64,000 nt of DNA from Massilia solisilvae (GCF_024753215.1 NZ_JANUGV010000001.1:1178001-1242000), one strand, 5' to 3'. Shown: positions 28,396 to 38,026, counted from the first letter of the stretch. The notes: a model not told the origin generated them from the letters alone. A program made the numbers and translations.

Positions 28396-29139
28396 TTACT
28401 GTCCCAGCAGCAAGAACACTGTCGGCTTCTTATGGAACTCCGGTCCCTTGCCGGCCGCCAGCGCCCCCTTCCATTTGGCCGCCGTCATCGTGCGCACCGA
28501 TTCGCTCGGCAGCGACAGGTCGGTCGCCACGCACACCAGCGTCCCCGGCTGGCAAGCCGCCACCAGCGCCTCCAGCATCGCCGCGTTGCGATACGGCGTC
28601 TCGATGAAGAGCTGCGTTTGCCTTTCCTTGCGCGAACGCTGTTCCAGCTCGCGGATCCGCTTGGCGCGCTGCTCGGCATCCGTTGGCAGGTAGCCGTTGA
28701 AGGCAAAGCTTTGCCCGTTCAGGCCGCTGGCCATCACCGCCAGCAACAGCGATGACGGCCCCACCAGCGGGCGCACCGGCACCGCGTGCTGATGTGCCAG
28801 GCGCACCAGGTCCGCGCCCGGGTCGGCGACTGCGGGCACGCCGGCTTCCGAAACCAGGCCCGCATCGCGTCCGGCCAGCAGCGGCTCCAGCAGGGCGGCT
28901 AGCGCCTGGGCCGGCGTGTTCACGTTCAGCTCGGCGATCTGGATTTCCTGCAACGGTTTGGCGAGCGGGTGGCGCGTGCCGACCAGCTTCAGGAACGCGC
29001 GCGTGGTCTTCGCGTTTTCGCCGACGAAATAGTCCAGGCGCGCAGCAATTGCCTGCACCTGTTCGGGCAGGATGGTCGCCAAGGCGTCAGGCTCGGCCGG
29101 GCCGAGGGTGTTGGGGATCAGGTAAAGAGTTCCAGGCAT
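28396..29139 (-). CDS. RsmI-like SAM-dependent methyltransferase
   Basis: A 247-residue protein of the tetrapyrrole-methylase superfamily, close to RsmI (16S rRNA C1402 2'-O-methyltransferase) but of the shorter YraL-paralogue type. The N-terminal MPGTLYLIPNTLG, the AGLVSEAGVPAVADPGADLVRLAH block and VRPLVGPSSLLLAVMASGLNGQSFAFNGYLP are characteristic. The start at 29139 is preferred; an upstream ATG would add residues read out of the adjacent repeat. It lies downstream of maf on the same strand. Confidence 0.8.
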   Translation of the reverse strand: MPGTLYLIPNTLGPAEPDALATILPEQVQAIAARLDYFVGENAKTTRAFLKLVGTRHPLAKPLQEIQIAELNVNTPAQALAALLEPLLAGRDAGLVSEAGVPAVADPGADLVRLAHQHAVPVRPLVGPSSLLLAVMASGLNGQSFAFNGYLPTDAEQRAKRIRELEQRSRKERQTQLFIETPYRNAAMLEALVAACQPGTLVCVATDLSLPSESVRTMTAAKWKGALAAGKGPEFHKKPTVFLLLGQ

Positions 29140-29155
29140 ATCGGCAAAGTGTGAG

Positions 29156-29237
29156 CCGTCGTTCCCGCGAAGGCGGGAACCCATAGGCCGCGTGAATGCG
29201 GGCTCAGCATGGGTTCCCGCCTTCGCGTGAACGACGG
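29156..29237. repeat. Family A palindromic repeat (variant full copy)
   Basis: CCGTCGTTCCCGCGAAGGCG opens the left arm; the right arm contains GCTCAGCATGGG and closes with ACGACGG. It sits between maf and the methyltransferase gene. Confidence 0.8.
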
Positions 29238-29250
29238 GGTGAGGCTAACG

Positions 29251-29865
29251 TTAAAGATTAAAGAAGGGCACGCCGGCGCGGCGCAGCATGCTGGTCAGCG
29301 CAATCAGCGGCAAGCCGGTGAGGGCGGTCGGGTCGCTGCTGTCGATCCGTTCCAGTAGCGCAATCCCCAGCCCTTCGTTCTTGGCGCTGCCGGCGCAGTC
29401 GTAGGGCTGCTCGATGCGCAGGTAGGCGTCCAGCTCGGCGTCGGGCAGGTCGCGAAACGCCACCACCACCTGCACGTCCTGCAGCTGCGCGGCCCGCTCC
29501 GGGTCCGCTACCCGCCCGTCCCACAGGCACAGCGCGGTGTGGAACACCACCTCGCGCCCGCGCATCTTTTGCAGCTGGGCCAGTGCCACGGCATGGCTGC
29601 CCGGCTTGCCGATCTGCTCGCCATCGAGCGTGGCGACCTGGTCCGAGCCGATGACGAGGGCGCCCGGCGCCTTGGCGGCCACCGCGCGTGCCTTCTCGCG
29701 CGCCAGCCGCAGCGCGGTGTCGGTCGGCGCCTCGCCCGCCAGCGGCGTCTCGTCGATGTCGGGCGCCACCACCTCGAACGGCAGCAACAAGCGCGACAGC
29801 AGCTCGCGCCGGTAGGCCGAGCTGGAAGCGAGGATCAGGCGCGGGACAGGGGAACTTGGTATCAT
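29251..29865 (-). CDS. Maf-family nucleotide pyrophosphatase (YceF type)
   Basis: A 204-residue Maf/HAM1-fold house-cleaning enzyme that removes modified nucleoside triphosphates. The N-terminal LASSSAYRRELLSRLLLPFEVV and DIDETPLAGEAP, then GSDQVATLDGEQIGKPG, match the YceF (m7GTP pyrophosphatase) branch. The location divergent from yceD-rpmF also matches yceF. The YceF substrate assignment is by analogy. Confidence 0.88.
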   Translation of the reverse strand: MIPSSPVPRLILASSSAYRRELLSRLLLPFEVVAPDIDETPLAGEAPTDTALRLAREKARAVAAKAPGALVIGSDQVATLDGEQIGKPGSHAVALAQLQKMRGREVVFHTALCLWDGRVADPERAAQLQDVQVVVAFRDLPDAELDAYLRIEQPYDCAGSAKNEGLGIALLERIDSSDPTALTGLPLIALTSMLRRAGVPFFNL

Positions 29866-29990
29866 CTCGGGCGCTCAAAAGAATCCATAAGAAAAACAGA
29901 TAGTTAGGTTATCCCCGGAAGCAAAGCCGATGAATACTTGAGCCTGTTGCAACAGCGTTTGCGCCAGGCCTAAAAAAACCGTGTAAGTCT

Positions 29991-30020
29991 TTGACTCTTC
30001 GGGGATAAGCCTGTTATTAT
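29991..30020 (+). promoter_or_regulatory. Candidate sigma-70 promoter of yceD-rpmF-plsX-fab operon
   Basis: TTGACT (29991-29996) and TATTAT (30015-30020) are separated by 18 bases. The -10 ends about 28 bases before the yceD start. Confidence 0.65.
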
Positions 30021-30048
30021 CGCAGGTTTTCCGGGTCCAATTTCTCCA

Positions 30049-30546
30049 ATGAGCGCTTTTGTCATCGACGCCTTCGAATTTTGTCGAAACAACGGCTACC
30101 GCGAAGGCGTCACGCCAGTCGCTGAAATGACCCGGTTGGCGGCCGATTGCGCCGATCAGACTGGCGAGATTCGCTGGTCGATCCAGGGCGGCACGACGCC
30201 GCAAGGCTATCCGTCGCTCACGCTCTCGGTGGCGGGCACGGTGCAGCTGGTGTGCCAGCGCTGCCTGCAGCCGTTTGGCTACGAGATCGATTCGTCCACC
30301 GTGCTGGTGCTCGGGCGCGACGACGAAGAAGCAGACGAGATCGAAGAGTTGCTCGCTGACGAGCGCATCGACGTGATTGTCGGCAGCAACTGCTGCGACA
30401 TCCGCGACCTGCTGGAAGACGAGGCCCTGCTGGCCCTGCCGCAGTCGCCCAAGCACGAGGTGTGCCCGGATACCAGCCTGCTGGACTCCGTCAAGTCCGA
30501 GAAGGTTTCGCCGTTCGCCGGCCTGAAGAACCTGAAATCCGAATAA
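30049..30546 (+). CDS. yceD: YceD family protein (DUF177)
   Basis: A 165-residue protein linked in E. coli and plants to 23S rRNA accumulation. The LVCQRCLQPFGYEI core and the C-terminal PFAGLKNLK are typical of DUF177. The nearly universal pairing with rpmF is kept here. It is first in the lipid-synthesis cluster, behind a good sigma-70 promoter. Confidence 0.9.
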   Translation: MSAFVIDAFEFCRNNGYREGVTPVAEMTRLAADCADQTGEIRWSIQGGTTPQGYPSLTLSVAGTVQLVCQRCLQPFGYEIDSSTVLVLGRDDEEADEIEELLADERIDVIVGSNCCDIRDLLEDEALLALPQSPKHEVCPDTSLLDSVKSEKVSPFAGLKNLKSE

Positions 30547-30749
30547 GCGGTACTGAGCAAGCAGTACAAGAACAAGCAGTAAGTCAAGAACGTGTCAAAC
30601 GCGTGCAGTAGTCGAGTACGTCTAGCAGTAAGTGAGTAGGGCAGCGTTTTAAACGTGATTCGGCAGAAATTGCCGATGGGATACTCGATGCGCATGTATT
30701 TGCAAGTCGAATGTGTTAGAATTTTAGAACTTATGTATTAGGAGTCATC
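30547..30749. other. Spacer between yceD and rpmF with short direct repeats
   Basis: No gene is seen. The left half contains four copies of GCAGTA (30561, 30577, 30605 and 30625 approximately), three of them inside AGCAGTA, mixed with GAGTA and CAAGAAC words. An AT-rich stretch and the ribosome site TAGGAG precede rpmF. Confidence 0.5.
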
Positions 30750-30932
30750 ATGGCAGTTCAGCAGAATAAGAAATCCCCGTCCAAGCGCGGCATGCACCGT
30801 TCGCACGATTTCCTCGTGGCGCCGAACCTGGCTGTCGAGCCGACCACTGGTGAAACGCACCTGCGTCACCACATCAGCCCGAACGGTTTCTACCGTGGCC
30901 GTAAAGTCCTCAAGACCAAGAACGACGAGTAA
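30750..30932 (+). CDS. rpmF: 50S ribosomal protein L32
   Basis: A 60-residue ribosomal protein: [20 protein letters not shown] is diagnostic. The second half lacks the zinc-binding cysteines of some L32 proteins, as is normal in this group ([17 protein letters not shown]). TAGGAG lies 8 bases before the ATG. A terminator-like hairpin follows, before plsX. Confidence 0.98.
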   Translation: MAVQQNKKSPSKRGMHRSHDFLVAPNLAVEPTTGETHLRHHISPNGFYRGRKVLKTKNDE

Positions 30933-30952
30933 TCGACGTTTGTCGTAACATG

Positions 30953-30994
30953 AAAGCGGTGCAACGTACCTGGTTGGCGTGGCGCCGCTTTTTC
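30953..30994 (+). terminator. Terminator-like hairpin after rpmF
   Basis: AAAGCGG pairs with CCGCTTT over a long loop, followed by TTTC. It may terminate part of the transcription and lower plsX relative to rpmF. Confidence 0.6.
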
Positions 30995-31123
30995 TTTGTC
31001 TTCGGCTGCAATCCAAGCTTGCACACCGTCATTTTGAATACCGCCGACCCTGGCTGGCCACGAGCCATGCGCAGGTCGCTTTGCGCCGTCCGCTCTGTTT
31101 GAACTGCGGCACGACCCCGACAA

Positions 31124-32173
31124 ATGACAATTAAAATTTCCATCGACTGCATGGGAGGCGATCACGGCCCCGCAGTCACGATCCCGGCAGCCATTTCCTT
31201 CCTCAAGCAGGAAGCGGAAGCGGAACTCATTCTCGTCGGCCGCGAAGACGAGCTTCGCGCCGAACTCAAGAAACAACATGCCGACAGCCACCCGCGCCTG
31301 TCGGTGAAAAACGCCACCGAAGTGGTGGCGATGGACGACCCGATCGAAGTGGCGCTGCGCCGCAAGAAGGATTCGTCGATGCGCGTGGCCATCGAGCTGG
31401 TCAAGGATGGCAGCGCCAACGCCTGCGTCTCGGCCGGCAACACCGGCGCCCTGATGGCCGTCTCGCGCTACGTGCTCAAGACCATGGCCGACGTCGATCG
31501 TCCCGCCATCTGCTCGATCCTGCCCAACGAAAAGGGCAAGCCCACCTACATGCTCGACCTTGGCGCCAACGTCGATTGCGAGCCGCACCACCTGCACCAG
31601 TTCGCGATCATGGGCTCGGTGCTGTGCTCGGCCATGGAGGGCATCGGCAAGCCGACCATCGGCCTGCTCAACGTGGGCACCGAGGACATCAAGGGTAACG
31701 AAGTGGTCAAGGCCACCGCCACCCTGCTGCGTGCCGATCACGAGCGCGGCGCGCTCAATTTCTATGGCAACATCGAAGGCAACGACATCTTCAAGGGCAC
31801 GACCGACGTCGTGGTCTGCGACGGTTTCGTGGGCAACGTCACGCTCAAGGCGATCGAGGGTCTGGCGCATTTCTTCAAGTCCGCCTTCCGCGACAACCTG
31901 CTGTCGATGATCGGCGCGCTGATCGCCTACAAGTCGCTCAAGAAGCTCAATCCGAAGAGCTACAACGGCGCGGGCCTGCTGGGCCTGAAGGGCCTGGTGT
32001 TCAAGAGCCACGGCGGCGCCGATGCCTACGGCTTCGAATGGGCGATCCGGCGCGCCTTCGATGCCGCCAAATACAACGTGCAAGAGCAGCTCTCGACGAT
32101 GATCGCCGAGCTGATGCCCAAGTCCACCCCTGCCGAAGCGCCCGGCGCAACCATCAAGCAGAGTTCAGTATGA
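31124..32173 (+). CDS. plsX: Phosphate acyltransferase PlsX
   Basis: Makes acyl-phosphate from acyl-ACP for PlsY, linking fatty acid and phospholipid synthesis at the membrane. The 349-residue protein has the typical [15 protein letters not shown] start, [11 protein letters not shown] and [15 protein letters not shown]. The stop overlaps the fabH start by 4 bases (ATGA). Confidence 0.97.
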   Translation: MTIKISIDCMGGDHGPAVTIPAAISFLKQEAEAELILVGREDELRAELKKQHADSHPRLSVKNATEVVAMDDPIEVALRRKKDSSMRVAIELVKDGSANACVSAGNTGALMAVSRYVLKTMADVDRPAICSILPNEKGKPTYMLDLGANVDCEPHHLHQFAIMGSVLCSAMEGIGKPTIGLLNVGTEDIKGNEVVKATATLLRADHERGALNFYGNIEGNDIFKGTTDVVVCDGFVGNVTLKAIEGLAHFFKSAFRDNLLSMIGALIAYKSLKKLNPKSYNGAGLLGLKGLVFKSHGGADAYGFEWAIRRAFDAAKYNVQEQLSTMIAELMPKSTPAEAPGATIKQSSV

Positions 32174-33153
32174 CCGTGTACAGCAAAATCATCGGCACCG
32201 GCAGCTACCTGCCGGCAAGGCGTGTGACCAACCACGACCTGGCCGCGCAACTGGCCGCCAAGGGCATCGAGACCTCGGACGAGTGGATCGTCACGCGCAG
32301 CGGCATCTCCGCGCGCCACTACGCCGAGCCGGGGCAGAACGCCTCCGATCTGGCGGTCGAAGCGGCCAGGAAGGCGCTCGACATGGCCGGCAAGAGCCCG
32401 GCCGACATTGACCTGGTGATTGTCGCCAGCTCCACCCCCGACTTCCTCGGCAGCTTCCCTAGCACCGCCTGCATCGTGCAGAAAAAGCTCGGCATGACCG
32501 GCGGCGCGGCATTCGACGTGCAGGCCGTGTGCAGCGGCTTCGTGTACGCGGTGTCGGTGGCCGACGCTTTCATCAAGTCGGGCGCGCACAAGAACGTGCT
32601 GGTGATCGGCGCCGAGGTGTTTTCGCGCATCCTCGATTTCGCCGACCGCACCACCTGCGTGCTGTTCGGCGACGGCGCCGGCGCCGTGGTGATGACCGCA
32701 TCAAGCGAGCCGGGCATCCTGGCCACCAAGCTGCACGCGGACGGCAGCCACGCGGACATCCTGTCGGTGCCGGGCAACCTGGCCGACGGCGCGCTGGCGG
32801 GCAGCGGCTACCTGTACATGGATGGCCAGGCCGTGTTCAAGCTGGCCGTCAAGGTGCTGGAAGAAGTGGCGACCGAAGCGCTGGCGGCGGCGCAGATGCA
32901 GCCGTCGGACATCGACTGGCTGATCCCGCACCAGGCCAATATCCGCATCATGAAGGGCACCGCGAAAAAGCTGAAGCTGCCGGAAGAAAAGATGGTGGTG
33001 ACCGTCGATCAGCACGGCAACACCTCGGCCGCCTCGATCCCGCTGGCGCTGGACCAGGCGGTGCGCGACGGCCGCGTCAAGCCGGGCCAGAACGTGCTGA
33101 TGGAAGGCGTGGGCGGCGGCTTCACCTGGGGCGCGATCCTCGCGCGCATGTGA
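32170..33153 (+). CDS. fabH: Beta-ketoacyl-ACP synthase III
   Basis: Initiates fatty acid synthesis by condensing acetyl-CoA with malonyl-ACP. The 327-residue protein shows the Cys-His-Asn triad: [20 protein letters not shown] and [13 protein letters not shown]. The start at 32170 overlaps the plsX stop; the open frame further upstream is only a shadow inside plsX. A full family B repeat separates it from fabD. Confidence 0.97.
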   Translation: MTVYSKIIGTGSYLPARRVTNHDLAAQLAAKGIETSDEWIVTRSGISARHYAEPGQNASDLAVEAARKALDMAGKSPADIDLVIVASSTPDFLGSFPSTACIVQKKLGMTGGAAFDVQAVCSGFVYAVSVADAFIKSGAHKNVLVIGAEVFSRILDFADRTTCVLFGDGAGAVVMTASSEPGILATKLHADGSHADILSVPGNLADGALAGSGYLYMDGQAVFKLAVKVLEEVATEALAAAQMQPSDIDWLIPHQANIRIMKGTAKKLKLPEEKMVVTVDQHGNTSAASIPLALDQAVRDGRVKPGQNVLMEGVGGGFTWGAILARM

Positions 33154-33176
33154 GGCGCGGCAACCGCATCTGATCG

Positions 33177-33280
33177 CGTAGGGTGGGCGGGTCTCCCGCC
33201 CACGCGTTCAACCCGGGGCGTGCGTCGCCGCCCTGCCAGCCAATGTTGAACGCGTGGGCAGAAAACCTGCCCACCCTACG
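33177..33280. repeat. Family B palindromic repeat inside the fab operon
   Basis: The left arm CGTAGGGTGGGC and right arm GCCCACCCTACG enclose a 104-base element with inner GCGTTCAAC/GTTGAACGC arms. It lies between fabH and fabD. Confidence 0.85.
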
Positions 33281-33304
33281 ATAAAAACACTGAAAGAGAT
33301 AACG

Positions 33305-34252
33305 ATGACCAAATTCGCATTCCTCTTCACCGGGCAGGGCGCCCAAGCCGTCGGCATGCTGAACGGCTTTGCCGGCAACAAGGTCGTGGCCGACACCGTG
33401 GCCGAGGCCTCCGACGCGCTGGGCATGGACATCGGCAAGCTGATCGCCGAAGGCCCGAAGGAAGAGCTGGACCTGACCACCAACACCCAGCCGGTGATGC
33501 TGACCGCAGCCGTGGCCGTCTACCGCGCGTGGATCGCCGCGGGCGGCAAGGCGCCGTCCGTCGTGGCCGGCCACAGCCTGGGCGAATATTCGGCGCTGGT
33601 GGCCGCCGGCGTGATCCCGTTCAAGGATGCGGTGCCGCTGGTGCGCTTCCGCGCCCAGTCGATGCAGGAAGCGGTGCCGGTCGGGCAGGGCGGCATGGCC
33701 GTGGTCCTGGGCCTGCAAGCGGACGACGTGCGCGCCGTGTGCCTGGAAGCCCAGGCCGCCGTGCCGGGTGAAGTGGTGGAGGCGGTGAACTTCAACGAGC
33801 CGACCCAGATCGTGATCGCCGGCCACACCGCCGCCGTCGAGAAGGCCTGCGAGATCGCCAAGGCCAAGGGCGCCAAGCGCGCGATGAAGCTGGCCGTGTC
33901 CGCACCGTTCCACTCGTCGCTGCTCAAACCCGCATCGGACCGCCTGCGCGACTACATGTCCAGGCTCAGCTTCGGCGCGCCGCAGATCGACGTGATCAAC
34001 AACGTGGACGTGGCCGTGTATAGCGACCCCGAGCAGATCAAGGACGCGCTGGTGCGCCAGGCCGCGGGCGCCGTGCGCTGGGTCGAGACCATGCAGAAGA
34101 TGGCCGCCAGCGGCGTGACCCAGGTGGTCGAGTGCGCTCCGTCCAAGACGCTGATCGGCATGGCCAAGCGCATCGACCCGGTGCTGGCCGGCGAAGCGCT
34201 GATGGATCAGGAATCGCTGGAACGCGTGTTGAGTGCTCTCAACCAGGCCTGA
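33305..34252 (+). CDS. fabD: Malonyl-CoA:ACP transacylase
   Basis: Loads malonyl groups onto ACP. The 315-residue protein has FLFTGQGAQAVGM at the start, the nucleophile elbow GHSLGEYSALVAAG, and the C-terminal active-site region APFHSSLL. The start at 33305 is chosen because the family begins MTKFAFLFTGQG; the upstream extension would translate the family B repeat. Confidence 0.97.
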   Translation: MTKFAFLFTGQGAQAVGMLNGFAGNKVVADTVAEASDALGMDIGKLIAEGPKEELDLTTNTQPVMLTAAVAVYRAWIAAGGKAPSVVAGHSLGEYSALVAAGVIPFKDAVPLVRFRAQSMQEAVPVGQGGMAVVLGLQADDVRAVCLEAQAAVPGEVVEAVNFNEPTQIVIAGHTAAVEKACEIAKAKGAKRAMKLAVSAPFHSSLLKPASDRLRDYMSRLSFGAPQIDVINNVDVAVYSDPEQIKDALVRQAAGAVRWVETMQKMAASGVTQVVECAPSKTLIGMAKRIDPVLAGEALMDQESLERVLSALNQA

Positions 34253-34298
34253 GGGGCCGCTGTAGTATCGTGACCGTCGTTTAAGAAAGAGGACATCA

Positions 34299-35036
34299 AT
34301 GAACCTGGAAAACCAAATCGCCCTCGTCACCGGCGCTTCGCGCGGCATCGGCAAGGCCATCGCCCTCGAGCTGGCCCGCCAGGGCGCCAAAGTGGTCGGC
34401 ACCGCCACCACCGAGTCGGGCGCGGAGGCGATTACCGGCTACCTGGCCGAATTCGGCGGCAAGGGCGTGGTGCTGAACGTCACCAACGCCGAGCAGTGCG
34501 GGGCGGTGATCGACGACGTGGCCAAGACCTTTGGCGCCGTCACCATCCTGGTCAACAACGCCGGCATCACCAAGGACCAGCTGGCCATGCGCATGAAGGA
34601 CGAGGAGTGGGACGACGTGATCGCCACCAACCTGACCGCGGTGGGCCGCCTGTCGCGCGCGGTGCTGCGCGGGATGATGAAGGCCAAGCATGGGCGTATC
34701 ATTAACATTACCTCGGTGGTCGGCGCGGCCGGCAATCCGGGCCAGATGAACTACGCTGCCGCCAAGGCGGGCGTGGCCGGCATGAGCCGTGCCCTGGCCC
34801 GCGAAATCGGCAGCCGCAACATCACGGTCAACTGCGTCGCGCCGGGTTTCATCGACACCGACATGACCAAGGCATTGGGCGAAGGCCAGCACGAGGCGCT
34901 GCTCACGCAGATCCCGCTGGGCCGCCTGGGCGCGCCGGAAGACATCGCGCATGCGGTCGCCTTCCTGGCCGGCCCGCAGGCTGCCTATATCACGGGTACG
35001 ACCCTGCACGTGAACGGCGGCATGTACATGAACTGA
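34299..35036 (+). CDS. fabG: 3-oxoacyl-ACP reductase
   Basis: NADPH-dependent reductase of the elongation cycle, an SDR enzyme. The 245-residue protein has the TGASRGIGKAIA nucleotide-binding motif, NNAGITKD, the catalytic Ser in ITSVVGAAGNPGQMNY with Tyr and Lys in YAAAKAG, and a typical C-terminus ITGTTLHVNGGMYM. AAAGAGGA precedes the ATG. Confidence 0.97.
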   Translation: MNLENQIALVTGASRGIGKAIALELARQGAKVVGTATTESGAEAITGYLAEFGGKGVVLNVTNAEQCGAVIDDVAKTFGAVTILVNNAGITKDQLAMRMKDEEWDDVIATNLTAVGRLSRAVLRGMMKAKHGRIINITSVVGAAGNPGQMNYAAAKAGVAGMSRALAREIGSRNITVNCVAPGFIDTDMTKALGEGQHEALLTQIPLGRLGAPEDIAHAVAFLAGPQAAYITGTTLHVNGGMYMN

Positions 35037-35047
35037 TGCAAACGCGT

Positions 35048-35081
35048 GCCGGTTCGGGCATGGTGCCTGGTACGAACCGGC
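35048..35081 (+). other. Perfect 9-bp hairpin between fabG and acpP
   Basis: GCCGGTTCG pairs exactly with CGAACCGGC, with an inner GGCA/TGCC pairing in the loop. There is no T-run, so it may be an mRNA processing or stability element instead of a terminator. Confidence 0.5.
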
Positions 35082-35218
35082 GGGCGTATGGCAGAGTTCC
35101 CGTCTTTTAGCAGTAATTGCGGCCGAATTCGCCGCAGACGTTGAAAATAGTTTTTCGGCGCGCAAACCTGATAAAATGCGCGCACTTTCCGCAACACATA
35201 CCTAAATGGAGCCATAAC

Positions 35219-35458
35219 ATGTCGGATATCGAACAACGCGTTAAAAAAATCGTCGCTGAGCAACTGGGCGTTGCCGAAGCAGACATCAAAATCGACTCTT
35301 CGTTCGTTGACGATCTCGGCGCAGATTCCCTCGATACCGTTGAACTGGTGATGGCACTGGAAGACGAGTTCGAAATGGAAATCCCGGACGAGCAGGCCGA
35401 GAAGATCACCACCGTGCGTCAAGCCATCGAGTACGCACAAGCGCACGTCAAGGCCTAA
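35219..35458 (+). CDS. acpP: Acyl carrier protein
   Basis: A 79-residue acidic carrier of the growing acyl chain. Ser37 in [18 protein letters not shown] receives the phosphopantetheine from AcpS, which is encoded further along at 47.5 kb. A TAAAAT -10-like hexamer at 35172-35177 suggests an additional promoter for this highly expressed gene. A GGAG site is before the ATG. Confidence 0.98.
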   Translation: MSDIEQRVKKIVAEQLGVAEADIKIDSSFVDDLGADSLDTVELVMALEDEFEMEIPDEQAEKITTVRQAIEYAQAHVKA

Positions 35459-35483
35459 GCTGTCCAGTTTCCAGGAGAATCGC

Positions 35484-36728
35484 TTGAGTTCACGCAACCG
35501 TCGTGTCGTCGTGACCGGCCTGGGCTGCGTTTCCCCGATCGGCAACACCATTGCCGATGCGTGGAGTGCAGCACTCGCAGGCAAGTCGGGCATCGCGAAT
35601 ATCACCAAGTTCGATGCGACCCCGTTCTCGACCCGCTTCGCCGGCGAGGTGAAGAACTTCAACGTCGAGGACTACCTGCCTGGCAAGGAAGGCCGCCACA
35701 TGGATACGTTTATCCATTTTGGCATGGCCGCCGGCATCCAGGCACTGGCCGACAGCGGCATTGAAGTCACCGACGCCAACGCTGACCGCATCGGTGTCAT
35801 CGTCGGTTCCGGCATCGGCGGCCTGCCGATGATCGAAGCCACCAAGGAAGAGTACGACAGCCGCGGCCCGCGCCGCATCTCGCCGTTCTTCGTGCCGGCC
35901 TCGATCATCAACATGATCTCGGGCGACCTCTCGATCAAGTTCGGCCTGCGCGGCCCGAACCTGGCGATCGTCACCGCCTGCACCACCGGCCTGCACTGCA
36001 TCGGCGCGGCGGCCCGCCTGATCGAGTACGGCGATGCCGACGTGATGATCGCCGGCGGCGCCGAATCGACCGTCTCGCCGCTGGGCCTGGGCGGCTTCGC
36101 CTCGGCGCGCGCACTGTCCTCCCGTAACGACGAGCCGGCAACGGCATCGCGTCCGTGGGACAGCGACCGCGACGGCTTCGTGCTGGGCGAAGGCGCCGGT
36201 GTGATGGTGCTCGAAGAGTACGAACACGCCAAGGCGCGCGGCGCCAAGATCTACGCCGAGGTGATCGGCTTCGGCATGAGCGCTGACGCCAACCACATCA
36301 CCGCGCCGGTGGAAGATGGCAGCGGCGCGTCGCGCTGCATGGTGTCGGCCCTGAACTATGCCGGCATCAACCGCGACCAGGTCAACTACATCAACGCGCA
36401 CGGCACCTCGACGCCGGCAGGCGACCTGGCCGAAGTGCAGGGCATCAAGCGCACCTTCGGCGACCACGCCAAGCGCCTGGTGGTCAACTCGACCAAGTCG
36501 ATGACCGGCCACCTGCTGGGCGGCGCCGGCGGCCTCGAGTCGGTGTTCACCGTGCTGGCGATCCACAACCAGGTGTCGCCGCCGACGATCAACATCTTCA
36601 ACCAGGACCCCGCTTGCGACCTGGACTTCTGCGCCAACCAGGCGCGCGAGATGAAGATCGACTACGCAGTCAAGAACTCGTTCGGCTTCGGCGGTACCAA
36701 CGGTACCCTGGTGTTCGCAAAGGTCTGA
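35484..36728 (+). CDS. fabF: Beta-ketoacyl-ACP synthase II
   Basis: Elongating condensing enzyme, 414 residues. The catalytic Cys lies in [12 protein letters not shown], the two His in [11 protein letters not shown] and [10 protein letters not shown]. The start codon is TTG at 35484: AGGAG is 6 bases upstream, and the next protein residues ([19 protein letters not shown]) fit the family N-terminus, with no in-frame ATG nearby. A strong hairpin follows. Confidence 0.96.
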   Translation: MSSRNRRVVVTGLGCVSPIGNTIADAWSAALAGKSGIANITKFDATPFSTRFAGEVKNFNVEDYLPGKEGRHMDTFIHFGMAAGIQALADSGIEVTDANADRIGVIVGSGIGGLPMIEATKEEYDSRGPRRISPFFVPASIINMISGDLSIKFGLRGPNLAIVTACTTGLHCIGAAARLIEYGDADVMIAGGAESTVSPLGLGGFASARALSSRNDEPATASRPWDSDRDGFVLGEGAGVMVLEEYEHAKARGAKIYAEVIGFGMSADANHITAPVEDGSGASRCMVSALNYAGINRDQVNYINAHGTSTPAGDLAEVQGIKRTFGDHAKRLVVNSTKSMTGHLLGGAGGLESVFTVLAIHNQVSPPTINIFNQDPACDLDFCANQAREMKIDYAVKNSFGFGGTNGTLVFAKV

Positions 36729-36744
36729 GTTTTCTGAACCTTCC

Positions 36745-36773
36745 CAGCCCGCCCTTGTCAAAAAGGGTGGGCT
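36745..36773 (+). terminator. Hairpin after fabF
   Basis: CAGCCCGCCCTT pairs with AAGGGTGGGCTG around a short loop. No T-run follows, so termination strength is uncertain. Confidence 0.45.
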
Positions 36774-36827
36774 GATCCGCCTGGCTGTGGCCGGCGCTTC
36801 TTAATTTTTCCCTCAGTACGTTTCCTC

Positions 36828-37358
36828 ATGTCGATTGCGGCATCCGCCATCGTCGTGCCCTCGCGCCGCCTGCGTGCGCTCGTCGCGCTCTATGGCTTGT
36901 GCAACGCGGCGGCCGCGCTTGCCGTGGGCGGCGTGCTGCCCGAACGCTTTGCGCTGGCGCCCCTGTCCGCGCTGTTTTTCCTGGTCGCAGCGGCATGCTT
37001 GCTGCATACCGCGGCGCGGCACGGAAAGACGCACCGGATTGATGTATCTGGACTCGGACAGCTACGCCTGACGGTACAACAGGACGTGGACGCGCAGGAT
37101 GCGGGCAGCGCGCCGGCGGCAAGCAACGTCGCGCTGGTGGCCGGTTCGACGGTATGGCCGCAGCTGATGCTGTTGCTGCTGCGCGCGGACGACGGTGCGC
37201 TCACGGTGCTGCCGGTCCTGCGCGACAGTGTTGCGCCGCAGCAGTTTCGCGCGCTCGCGGTGGCGCTGCGCGCTGCTGCCGGCCGCCACGGCCAAACGCC
37301 GGCGCCGGAGGCCGGCGCGCCGTACCGCCCACATGCAGGGGAACACAAAATACTTTGA
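36828..37358 (+). CDS. YgfX-like small membrane protein
   Basis: A 176-residue protein with two N-terminal hydrophobic helices (about 18-36 and 41-61), then a soluble region. VWPQLMLLLLRADDGALTVLPVLRDSVAPQQFRALAVALR matches the pattern of YgfX/CptA-type proteins (Trp, then a short strand, then a D-S...FR-LR motif). Members are known as partners of SdhE, but sdhE is not adjacent here. Its stop codon TGA forms part of the -35 element of the rpoE promoter. Confidence 0.55.
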   Translation: MSIAASAIVVPSRRLRALVALYGLCNAAAALAVGGVLPERFALAPLSALFFLVAAACLLHTAARHGKTHRIDVSGLGQLRLTVQQDVDAQDAGSAPAASNVALVAGSTVWPQLMLLLLRADDGALTVLPVLRDSVAPQQFRALAVALRAAAGRHGQTPAPEAGAPYRPHAGEHKIL

Positions 37359-37383
37359 ACTTATTGCAGCGGGCCAACTCTTA
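37356..37383 (+). promoter_or_regulatory. Candidate sigma-E autoregulatory promoter of rpoE
   Basis: TGAACTT (37356-37362) resembles the sigma-E -35 GGAACTT; 16 bases later TCTTA (37379-37383) resembles the -10 TCTGA. The expected transcript start is about 34 bases before rpoE. Confidence 0.7.
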
Positions 37384-37423
37384 AGCAACAGGGGGCGCCG
37401 CTGCAGCCAATGGGGCATGGTCA

Positions 37424-38026
37424 GTGACGACAGAACGCGAGTGTGATCAATTGCTGGTCGAACGCGTCCAGGCCGGCGACCGGCAGGCGTTCGACCTGCT
37501 GGTGGCCAAGTATCAGCGCAGGCTGATGCGGCTCGTGTCGCGCCTCGTGCACGACCCGGCCGAAGCGGAAGACGTGGTGCAGGAAACCTTCATCAAGGCG
37601 TTCCGGGCACTGCGGCACTTCCGTGGCGATTCGGCGTTTTATACATGGCTGTACAGGATTGGAATCAACACGGCAAAAAATTTTCTCGTCACACAGGGCA
37701 GGCGCGCACCCACCTCGACCGAGGCCGATGCCGAGCGCGCCGAAGCGTTTGACGATGCGGACAGCTTGCGGGACATAAATACGCCGGAGTCGGTGTTGGC
37801 CAGCAAGCAAATCGCTTATACGGTCAATGCCGCGATGGAAGCCTTGCCGCTCGAACTGAGAACGGCAATCGTCCTTCGCGAAATTGAAGGATTAAGCTAC
37901 GAGGAAATCTCCGAAGTGATGGCCTGTCCCATAGGCACCGTGCGCAGCAGGATCTTCCGGGCACGCGAAGTCATCGCCGAGAAATTGAAGCCCTTGCTCG
38001 ATTTCCCGGTTGACAAACGTCGGTAG
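37424..38026 (+). CDS. rpoE: Extracytoplasmic stress sigma factor RpoE (sigma-E)
   Basis: An ECF sigma factor for envelope stress. The 200-residue protein has region 2 (LVSRLVHDPAEAEDVVQETFIKAFRALRHFRGDSAFYTWLYRI) and region 4 (LPLELRTAIVLREIEGLSYEEISEVMACPIGTVRSRIFRAREVI), both very close to the E. coli type. The start codon is GTG at 37424 (MTTERECDQ); the ATG 7 bases upstream is in another frame. It is followed by a short rseA and then degP. Confidence 0.95.
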   Translation: MTTERECDQLLVERVQAGDRQAFDLLVAKYQRRLMRLVSRLVHDPAEAEDVVQETFIKAFRALRHFRGDSAFYTWLYRIGINTAKNFLVTQGRRAPTSTEADAERAEAFDDADSLRDINTPESVLASKQIAYTVNAAMEALPLELRTAIVLREIEGLSYEEISEVMACPIGTVRSRIFRAREVIAEKLKPLLDFPVDKRR

